Made by a program: the position numbers and the translations under genes. This document shows positions 57,312-64,000 of a stretch of 64,000 bases of DNA, piece by piece. The stretch is from JALORV01 sp963775635 (lineage in GTDB: Bacteria > Pseudomonadota > Gammaproteobacteria > Burkholderiales > Burkholderiaceae_F). The notes beneath the pieces were generated by a model, which searched no databases, was not told where the DNA came from, and saw only the letters and a list, made by a program, of their open reading frames with translations. The stretch spans positions 26,906-90,905 of the forward strand of contig CAVZJO010000005.1 in assembly GCA_963775635.1 (NCBI GenBank), read 5' to 3'. Position 1 is the stretch's first letter. Every line of letters begins with the position of its first letter.

Positions 57312-59550
57312 GAACCTGAGCCCCCGCTCCGCGCCCGCGCTCGAGGTGCGCGATCTCGATGTCTTCTACGGCCAGGCGCACGCGCTGCAGGGCGTGTCGC
57401 TGGTGCTCGAGGCCGGCGTGCTGGCGGTGCTCGGCCGCAACGGCATGGGCAAGACCACGCTATGCAATGCGATCACCGGGCTCGTCCCCGCGCGCGGCAG
57501 CGTGAAGCTCGCTGGCCGCGAAGTTCTCGGCCTGCCGCCGAACGCGATCACCGACCTCGGCGTCGGCTACGTTCCGCAGGGGCGACGCGTGTGGGCGTCG
57601 TTGTCCGTCGACGAGCACCTGCGCCTGGCGGAGAAGAGCGCGCGCAAGGGCGTCTGGACAATCGAGCGGATCTACGAGCTCTTCCCGCACCTCGCGGAAC
57701 GCCGGCGCCACGGCGGCTCGCAGCTGTCGGGCGGCGAGCAGCAGATGTTGGCGATCGGCCGCGCGCTGCTCTTCAACCCGCACGTGCTGATCATGGACGA
57801 GCCGACCGAGGGCCTGGCGCCGGTGATCGTCGATCAGGTGGTCGAGACGCTGCGGCATCTTGCGCACATCGACGGCGGCGGCATTTCCGTGCTGCTGATC
57901 GAGCAGAACATCGGCGTGGCAGTCGACGTCGCCGATCGCGTCGCTGTGATGGTCAACGGCCGCATTGCGCGCGAGATGTCGGCGACCGAACTCGCCGCCG
58001 ACCGCGACCTGCAGGAGCGGCTGCTCGGAGCGCGTGCGGACGCCGGCGATAATGACGCGCCATTGACGGCAGCAGCCGCGACGCCGGAGCCCGAGACGCG
58101 GATCCTGACCGTACGGCGCGCTCACGGAACCTCCGCGCCGGCGCTGGATGCGCCGCGGGCCGTGCGCGGCTTCACGCGCTGGAATGCGGCACAACCGCAG
58201 GCACCCATTGCGGATCGCCCGGTTTCGAACCCGCCGAGCGGCGGCGCGGCGCGCGGCGTCGAGACACCCGGTGCCAGGCCGCACGAGGCGCGTGTCTTCG
58301 AGTTTCCGGTCGCCGGCAACGTCGACCGCGCCGCCTACATCGCCGGCACCTTCGACACCAAGGGCCGTGAACTCTTCTTCCTGAAGCAGTGCATCGAGCG
58401 GCTCGGCCTGCGCACGGTGACGGTGGACCTGTCGACGTCGGGCGCGACGTCGACCGCCAACGTTCATCCGCGCGAAGTTGCGCGCCACCACCCTGGCGGC
58501 GAGCGCGCGGTGTTCACCGGCGACCGCGGCTCCGCGGTCACGGCGATGGCCGAGGCCTTCGAGCACTTCGTGCTCGGCCGCCGCGACCTCGGCGGCCTGG
58601 TGTCCGCCGGCGGCTCCGGCGGCACCGCGCTCGCCACGCGGGCGATGCGCGCGCTGCCGGTGGGAGTGCCGAAGCTGATGGTGTCATCCGTGGCCTCGGG
58701 CGACGTGCGGCCGTACGTCGGCCCGAGCGACATCTGCATGATGTACTCGGTGACCGACGTTTCGGGCATCAACCGCATCAGCGAGAAGGTGCTCGCCAAC
58801 GCTGCACACGCGCTCGCCGGCATGATCGCGCACCAGCGCGGCGGCGAGTCGCACGCCAGGCCGGCGCTCGGCCTGACGATGTTCGGGGTCACCACGCCGT
58901 GCGTGCAGGCGGTCACGCGGCAGCTGCAGAACGACTACGACTGCCTGGTGTTCCACGCCACCGGCACCGGCGGACAGTCGATGGAGAAGCTGGTCGATTC
59001 GGGCCTGCTCGCCGGCGTGCTCGACATCACGACGACCGAGGTGTGCGACGAGGTCGTCGGCGGCGTGCTGTCGGCGGGGCCAGATCGCTTCGACGCGATC
59101 ATCCGCCGCAAGCTGCCTTACGTGGCTTCGTGCGGCGCGCTCGACATGGTGAACTTCTGGGCCTGGGACACGGTGCCGGCGCAGTTCAAGGGCCGCAACC
59201 TCTACAAGCACAATCCCAACGTGACGCTGATGCGCACGACGCTCGAGGAGTGCCGGGCGATCGGCGAGTTCATCGCGGCCAAGCTCAACCGGATGGACGG
59301 GCCGGTGCGCTTCGTGATCCCGGAGGGCGGCGTGTCGGCGCTCGACGCGCCGGGCAAGCCGTTCTGGGATCCGGCCGCCGACAAGGCGCTGTTCACCGCA
59401 ATCGAATCCGGTTTCCGCGCCGGCGCGCAACGCAAGCTGGTCCGCTCGCCGCTGCACCTGAACGACCCGGCGTTCGCCGAGCTGCTGGTGAAGCTGTTCC
59501 ACGAACTGATGGCGCACGCGCGGCCCGCCGGCCGCGCGGCGGCCCACTGA
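57301..59550 (+). CDS. LivF ATPase fused to a Tm-1-like (UPF0261) domain
   Basis: A 749-residue fusion. Residues 1-245 are a full LivF-type ABC ATPase (Walker A GRNGMGKTT 45-53, LSGGEQQ 142-148, Walker B VLIMDEP 162-168). Residues 246-340 are a low-complexity Ala/Pro/Arg-rich linker. Residues from about 344 to 745 are a Tm-1-like ATP-binding domain (AAYIAGTFDTKGRELFFLKQ, LVSAGGSGGTALATRAM, GVTTPCVQAVTRQL, FHATGTGGQSMEKLVDSG). Tm-1 in tomato is a virus-resistance protein whose second half is a TIM barrel. The matching bacterial TIM-barrel gene follows 15 bases later here. The fusion suggests the Tm-1-like domain acts at the transporter. Confidence 0.9.
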   Translation: MATRNLSPRSAPALEVRDLDVFYGQAHALQGVSLVLEAGVLAVLGRNGMGKTTLCNAITGLVPARGSVKLAGREVLGLPPNAITDLGVGYVPQGRRVWASLSVDEHLRLAEKSARKGVWTIERIYELFPHLAERRRHGGSQLSGGEQQMLAIGRALLFNPHVLIMDEPTEGLAPVIVDQVVETLRHLAHIDGGGISVLLIEQNIGVAVDVADRVAVMVNGRIAREMSATELAADRDLQERLLGARADAGDNDAPLTAAAATPEPETRILTVRRAHGTSAPALDAPRAVRGFTRWNAAQPQAPIADRPVSNPPSGGAARGVETPGARPHEARVFEFPVAGNVDRAAYIAGTFDTKGRELFFLKQCIERLGLRTVTVDLSTSGATSTANVHPREVARHHPGGERAVFTGDRGSAVTAMAEAFEHFVLGRRDLGGLVSAGGSGGTALATRAMRALPVGVPKLMVSSVASGDVRPYVGPSDICMMYSVTDVSGINRISEKVLANAAHALAGMIAHQRGGESHARPALGLTMFGVTTPCVQAVTRQLQNDYDCLVFHATGTGGQSMEKLVDSGLLAGVLDITTTEVCDEVVGGVLSAGPDRFDAIIRRKLPYVASCGALDMVNFWAWDTVPAQFKGRNLYKHNPNVTLMRTTLEECRAIGEFIAAKLNRMDGPVRFVIPEGGVSALDAPGKPFWDPAADKALFTAIESGFRAGAQRKLVRSPLHLNDPAFAELLVKLFHELMAHARPAGRAAAH

Positions 59551-59565
59551 CGAGAAGATCAAGAG

Positions 59566-60396
59566 ATGCCCCGCATCGCACGCCAGGAGATCCTGCAACG
59601 GTTGCGCGCCAAGGTGGCGCGCGGCGAGCCCATCGTCGGCGGCGGCGCTGGTACCGGCCTGTCGGCCAAATGCGAAGAGCTGGGCGGGATCGACCTGATC
59701 GTCATCTACAACTCTGGTCGCTACCGGATGGCCGGCCGCGGCTCGCTCGCCGGCCTGCTGGCTTACGGCAACGCCAACGAGATCGTTGTCGAAATGGCGC
59801 AGGAGGTGCTGCCGGTCGTGCGCCACACGCCGGTGTTGGCAGGGGTCAACGGCACCGATCCCTTCCTGCTGACGGAGCGCTTCCTGCGCTCGCTCGCGGA
59901 TCTCGGGTTCTCGGGCGTGCAGAACTTCCCCACGGTCGGGCTGATCGACGGCACGTTCCGCGCCAACCTCGAGGAAACCGGCATGGGTTACGCGCTCGAG
60001 GTCGAGATGATCCGGCAGGCGCGCGCGCTCGACCTGCTGACCACACCCTATGTCTTCTGCGAGGCCGACGCCCGCGCGATGGCGCAGGCGGGCGCCGACC
60101 TCGTCGTCTGTCACCTCGGGCTGACCACCGGCGGCGCGATCGGCGCCGAGACGGCGCTGTCGCTGGCCGACTGCGTGCCGCGCATCAACGCCTGGGCGGC
60201 GGCGGCGCTGGCCGTCAACCATGAAGTCCTCGTGCTGTGCCACGGCGGACCGATCGCCCAGCCCGAGGACGCCGAGTACGTGCTGCGGCGCTGCCCGCAG
60301 TGCCACGGTTTCTACGGAGCGTCGAGCATGGAGCGGCTGCCGACCGAGGTCGCGCTGACCGAGCAGACGCGCCGTTTCGTTGCCATCCAGAAATAA
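59566..60396 (+). CDS. Phosphoenolpyruvate hydrolase family TIM-barrel protein
   Basis: A 276-residue protein of the PEP-hydrolase-like (PF09370) family. Typical stretches are GEPIVGGGAGTGLSAKCEE, DLIVIYNSGRYRMAGRGSLA, VLAGVNGTDPFLL, FSGVQNFPTVGLIDG, and CHGGPIAQPEDAEYVL. It corresponds to the C-terminal TIM-barrel half of Tm-1 proteins and is usually encoded next to a UPF0261/Tm-1-like gene, as here. The chemistry is unproven: the family name comes from similarity only. Confidence 0.9.
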   Translation: MPRIARQEILQRLRAKVARGEPIVGGGAGTGLSAKCEELGGIDLIVIYNSGRYRMAGRGSLAGLLAYGNANEIVVEMAQEVLPVVRHTPVLAGVNGTDPFLLTERFLRSLADLGFSGVQNFPTVGLIDGTFRANLEETGMGYALEVEMIRQARALDLLTTPYVFCEADARAMAQAGADLVVCHLGLTTGGAIGAETALSLADCVPRINAWAAAALAVNHEVLVLCHGGPIAQPEDAEYVLRRCPQCHGFYGASSMERLPTEVALTEQTRRFVAIQK

Positions 60397-60415
60397 GCCA
60401 CCCGCGGAGCACGCC

Positions 60416-62095
60416 ATGAGCGCACCCGACTTCGGAGTCTTCCTGCTAGGCCTGATCGCCGTCGCGATCGTCGTGGCCATCATCGTCTGGCTGCTGAACT
60501 GGCTGTACCTGCGGTCGTCGAAGGAGCGCAGCTTCGTGCGCACCGGCCTCGGCGGGCAGAAGGTCGTGCTGGATGGCGGCGCCTTCGTGCTGCCGATCGT
60601 GCACGACGTCATCCCGGTCAACATGAACACGCTGCGGCTGGAGGTAGCGCGCGGCCGTGACAAGGCGCTGATCACCAAGGACCGCATGCGCGTCGACGTG
60701 ATTGCCGAGTTCTACGTGCGCGTCAAGGCCGCTCCGCAGGCGGTCGCGGACGCCGCGCAGACGCTCGGCACCCGCACGCTCGAACCCGAGAAGCTGCGCG
60801 AGCTGACCGAGGGCAAGTTCGTCGATGCGCTGCGCACCGCAGCCGCCGAGATGACGATGGAGGAACTGCACGAAAAGCGCGGCGAGTACGTCCGGCGCGT
60901 GCGGGCTTCGGTGGCCGAAGACCTGCTGAAGAACGGCCTCGAGCTCGAGGCGGCGTCGCTGACGCAGCTCGACCAGACCGCGATGGAGTTCTTCAATCCG
61001 AGCAATGCCTTCGACGCCGAGGGCTTGACCCGACTCACCGAGCAGATCGAGCGCCGCAAGAAGCAGCGCAACGACGTCGAGCAGGACACGATGATCAGTA
61101 TCCGTACCAAGAATCTCGAGTCCGACAAGCTCGCCCTCGACATCGACCGCGAAACCGAGTACGCGCGGCTGGCGCAGGAGCGCGAGGTCGAGATCAGACG
61201 CGCGCAGCAGCGCGCCGAACTTGCGCGCGAACGCGCCGACAGCGAGCGGCTCGCCGAGACCGCGCAGATCAGCACCCGCGAGGCGATCGAGATGGCGCGC
61301 ATCGTCACCGACCGGGTGCTCGAGGAGGGGCGCATCGGCAAGGAGCGCGAGCTGCAGGCGCGCGAGATCGAGCGGCGCAAGGCGCTCGAGCTTGCCGAGC
61401 AGCAGCGCTCGATCGCGGTCGCTCAGCAAAGCAAGGCCGAGAGCGAGGCGCGCGGCGCCGCCGACCTGGCGCGCGCGAAGGCAGTGACCGAGGAGGAACG
61501 CGTCTTCACCGCACGCGAGACCGAGATCGCGACGCGCCGCAAGCAGGTCGAGCTGATCGAGGCAACCAAGGAGGCAGAGCGCGAGGCGCTGCGACTGACG
61601 ATGGCGGCCGAGGCCGAGAAGAAGGCCTCCTCCGACCGCGGCGACGCGCTGCGCGCGCAGGCCGAAGCGGAGGCCGATTCAGACAAGATCCGCTCGCTCG
61701 CGCTGAAGATCCGCCATGAGATCGAGGCCGAAGGCACGCGCCTGATGAACGAGGCGCAGAACGTGCTGACGGCCGATGCGCGCCTGTCGGCGCTGCGGCT
61801 GAAGCTGGTTGAGAAGATGGAAGGCATCATCCGCGAGAGCGTGCGGCCGATGGAGCGGATCGAAGGGATCAAGATCCTGCACGTCGAAGGGCTCGGCGGC
61901 GGTCAGGTGAGCGGCGAGGGCAACGGCGCTGGTTTCGCCGACAGCGTGGTCAACAGCGCATTGCGCTTCCGCGCGCAGGCACCGCTAGTGGACCAACTGC
62001 TGCGCGAGATCGGCGTGCAAGGTGGCGACCTGGGGCAGATCGCGCAGAGCCTCGGAGCCGCGGCGCTGCCATCAACATCCGGCAAGGGCGAGTGA
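60416..62095 (+). CDS. Flotillin-like SPFH domain protein
   Basis: A 559-residue membrane-anchored protein. One N-terminal helix (FLLGLIAVAIVVAIIVWLL, residues 8-26) precedes an SPFH domain (about 35-200; GGQKVVLDGGAFVLPIVHDV, MRVDVIAEFYVRVKAAPQAV). A very long charged coiled coil (about 225-450, rich in Glu/Arg/Ala) and a C-terminal flotillin region follow. Flotillins organise membrane microdomains and scaffold complexes. Sitting inside a transport operon, it may cluster the ABC importer and its enzymes, an inference. The next gene starts one base after the stop. Confidence 0.9.
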   Translation: MSAPDFGVFLLGLIAVAIVVAIIVWLLNWLYLRSSKERSFVRTGLGGQKVVLDGGAFVLPIVHDVIPVNMNTLRLEVARGRDKALITKDRMRVDVIAEFYVRVKAAPQAVADAAQTLGTRTLEPEKLRELTEGKFVDALRTAAAEMTMEELHEKRGEYVRRVRASVAEDLLKNGLELEAASLTQLDQTAMEFFNPSNAFDAEGLTRLTEQIERRKKQRNDVEQDTMISIRTKNLESDKLALDIDRETEYARLAQEREVEIRRAQQRAELARERADSERLAETAQISTREAIEMARIVTDRVLEEGRIGKERELQAREIERRKALELAEQQRSIAVAQQSKAESEARGAADLARAKAVTEEERVFTARETEIATRRKQVELIEATKEAEREALRLTMAAEAEKKASSDRGDALRAQAEAEADSDKIRSLALKIRHEIEAEGTRLMNEAQNVLTADARLSALRLKLVEKMEGIIRESVRPMERIEGIKILHVEGLGGGQVSGEGNGAGFADSVVNSALRFRAQAPLVDQLLREIGVQGGDLGQIAQSLGAAALPSTSGKGE

Positions 62096-62096
62096 C

Positions 62097-62537
62097 ATGG
62101 TGCGCGTCTACACCTCGAGCGTGATCGAGGCACCGGCCGACCGCGTGTGGTCGGTCGTGCGCGACTTCGACGGCCTGCCGGCGTGGCACCCGCTGATCGC
62201 CGATTCGCGAATCGAAGGCGGGGGTCCCTCGGACCGCATCGGCTGCATTCGCAATTTCCACACGAAGGACGGCGGCCTGATCCGCGAGCAGCTGCTGACG
62301 CTGTCGGACTACGACTACGAGTGCACCTACTCGATCCTTGATTCGCCGATGGGTGTGTCGAACTACATCGCGACGCTGAAGCTGACGCCGATCACCGATG
62401 GCCACCGCACCTTCGCGGAGTGGAGCGCCGAGTTCGATTGCGACGAGACGCGCGAGGGTGAGTTGTCGCAGACGATCGGCCAGGGCGTGTTCCAGGGCGG
62501 GTTCGACGCGCTGAAACGCCGCTTCAACGGGCGCTAA
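62097..62537 (+). CDS. SRPBCC family protein
   Basis: A 146-residue START/Bet v1-like (SRPBCC) protein: VYTSSVIEAPADRVWSVVRD, FDGLPAWHPLIADSRIE and RIGCIRNF, with a C-terminal helix GVFQGGFDALKRRF. This polyketide-cyclase/dehydrase-2-like group has a deep hydrophobic pocket that can bind or cyclise ligands. It is closely similar to the N-terminal domain of the next protein, so the two arose by duplication. Confidence 0.87.
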   Translation: MVRVYTSSVIEAPADRVWSVVRDFDGLPAWHPLIADSRIEGGGPSDRIGCIRNFHTKDGGLIREQLLTLSDYDYECTYSILDSPMGVSNYIATLKLTPITDGHRTFAEWSAEFDCDETREGELSQTIGQGVFQGGFDALKRRFNGR

Positions 62538-62550
62538 GCGCCGCTCGCGC

Positions 62551-63944
62551 ATGCCGCTGCAGCGCGTCGTCCGCTCCACCGTCATCGACGCACCGATCGA
62601 GCGTGTGTGGACGGTGCTGCGCGACTTCAACTCGCACGTGCACTGGCACCCGGTGGTGTCCGAGAGCCACATCGAGGACGGGCTGGCCTCCGACCAGGTC
62701 GGGTGCGTGCGCAACTTCCGGCTGGCCGACGGCGCGCGCCTGCGCGAGCAGCTGCTCGCGCTGTCCGACCGCGAACACGTGTCGACCTATTGCATCCTCG
62801 ATTCGGACATTCCGCTCGAGCGCTACGTCGCCACGGTGCGGCTGAAACCCGTTACCGATGGCCGGCGCACCTTCTGGCATTGGGAGTCGACTTTTGCGAC
62901 CCCGAAAGGCCGCGAGCGCGAGCTGACGGAACAAGTCGGTCGCAATGTCTACGAGGCGGGATTCGAGGCGCTGCGGAAGTACCTGCGGGCAGGCGGTGAG
63001 CGCACGGCAGCGACGGTGCGGGACACATCGAGTCCGCAACCGCTCGGGCAGGTGCTGGCCGGTCCCGCGGTCGTGCTCGCCGCGCACGGCGGCGTCGACC
63101 AGTTGCACCTGACCGAAGTCGAAGCGCGGCCGCCCGCCGCCGGCGAGGTGCGAATCCGTCAGACCGCGATCGGTCTCAACTTCATCGACGTCTACGTGCG
63201 CAGCGGGCGCTACGCGTCGCTGCTGGAGCCGGGCGGCGTGCCGGGCTTCGAAGCGGCCGGCACGGTGATCGACGTCGGCGCCGATGTCACGCACCTGCTG
63301 CCGGGCGATCGTGTTGCCTACGCTTGCCTGCCGGCCGGCGCCTACGCGTCCGTGCGCACGATGCGCGCCGAGCAGGTCGTCCGGCTGCCCGCGAGCGTCG
63401 GCGACACGGAGGCCGCCGCGGTGATGCTGAAGGGCATGACGGCCGAATACTGCCTGTTCCGGCTGCGACGCACGCAACCGGACGACATCGTACTGGTGCA
63501 CGCGGCGGCCGGCGGACTCGGGATGCTGTGCGCCCAGTGGGCCACGGCGCTCGGGGCCCGGGTCATCGGCACGGTGGGCAGTGACGACAAGGCGCGCGTC
63601 GCGCGCGAGTACTGCGAAGCCGTGGTCGTGCGGCGCGACGGGCGCTTCGCCGAGGCCGTGCAGCGGCTGAGCGGCGGCCGCGGCGCGACCCTGATCGTCG
63701 ACGGACTCGGTGAAGGCGCCCGCGACGAGAACATGGCGGCTCTCGCCCGACCGGCCACTGGATCAGCGTCGGACAGACAGGCGGATCGTGGAGCGCGATC
63801 GACGCCGAGTGGCTGGCGCAGAAGTCGGTCACGCTGTCGCGACCGGTGATCTTCCACTTCACCGCGGAGCGCGCGCGGCTGAACGAGATGGCGCAGCGCG
63901 TGTTCGACGCACTGGAAGATCGCACGCTGCGTCACGAAAGGTGA
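62551..63944 (+). CDS. SRPBCC-quinone oxidoreductase fusion, frameshifted near its C-terminus
   Basis: A fusion of an SRPBCC domain (residues 1-150, STVIDAPIERVWTVLRDFN) and a zinc-independent quinone oxidoreductase/MDR domain from about 165 (GEVRIRQTAIGLNFIDVYVR, GVPGFEAAGTVIDVG, nucleotide-binding VLVHAAAGGLGMLCAQWA). The frame runs intact to ENMAALAR near 63745 and then loses sense. With one base restored there, the frame reads TGHWISVGQTGGSWSAIDAE and continues to a stop at 63944 (DRTLRHER), the expected QOR C-terminus. As written the protein ends at 63849. It is the last gene of the operon in the window. Confidence 0.83.
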
Positions 63945-64000
63945 CAACGTATGCGCTCGGCGCCGTGGCTGCGGCGCACCGTGACTTGCAGGAGGGGCGA

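Overview
The window is GC-rich, densely coded bacterial DNA, most likely from a betaproteobacterium of the Burkholderiales or a close relative. Evidence: a zapB-like/zapA/6S RNA/EVE-protein order, an orphan Bug (TctC-type) periplasmic receptor, a TIGR04438-type small Trp-rich protein, several Liv-type ABC transporters, and overall codon style. No tRNA, rRNA, CRISPR array or insertion sequence was recognised. One degenerate group II intron was found.

Layout. (1) 1-2200: a vitamin B12 receptor gene (btuB) on the minus strand, read in three frames, behind a cobalamin riboswitch. (2) 2.26-6.3 kb: zapB-like, zapA, 6S RNA, EVE protein, TauE/SafE permease, Crp-family regulator, a small membrane peptide and a GrpB-family protein. 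(3) 6.2-16.6 kb: a propionyl-CoA/methylmalonyl-CoA module (malonyl-CoA synthetase-like ligase, B12-dependent mutase, MeaB, PccB, PccA, and a convergent epimerase-like VOC protein plus a Bug receptor). (4) 16.7-22.8 kb: lgt, ilvD, a small Trp-rich protein, a class I cytochrome c, D-amino-acid dehydrogenase and a lipoprotein amino-acid binding protein. (5) 22.8-27.9 kb: the conserved prkA-yeaH-spoVR stress/stationary-phase operon. (6) 28.2-35.3 kb: dodecin, DUF2277, a livHMGF operon, a MaoC hydratase, an epimerase with a shifted C-terminus, and a BtuF-like cobalamin-binding protein. (7) 35.4-41.1 kb: racemase, transglutaminase, PaiB, the overlapping argD-GNAT-argC operon, and an RT-less group II intron lying exactly behind a transcription terminator. 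(8) 41.2-47.3 kb: accessory genes, including a three-repeat H-type-lectin-like protein, a ferredoxin-reductase, and a ferritin-like/ferredoxin/double-CDGSH fusion.

(9) 47.5-63.9 kb is the most unusual part. A TetR-VOC pair diverges, over a 16-bp palindrome, from a near-continuous 15-kb gene string: FAH-family hydrolase, alpha/beta hydrolase, two tandem amidohydrolases, a fused LivH-LivM permease, a periplasmic binding protein, LivG, LivF fused to a Tm-1-like (UPF0261) domain, a PEP-hydrolase-family TIM barrel, a flotillin, an SRPBCC protein, and an SRPBCC-quinone oxidoreductase fusion. I infer an inducible uptake-and-degradation system for an unidentified amide or aromatic compound. The Tm-1/TIM-barrel pair is physically attached to the transporter ATPase.

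B12 is a recurring theme: riboswitch, BtuB, BtuF-like protein and methylmalonyl-CoA mutase with its chaperone. Five single-base-type frameshifts hit four otherwise conserved genes. They may be assembly indels rather than true pseudogenes, so the affected entries are marked.
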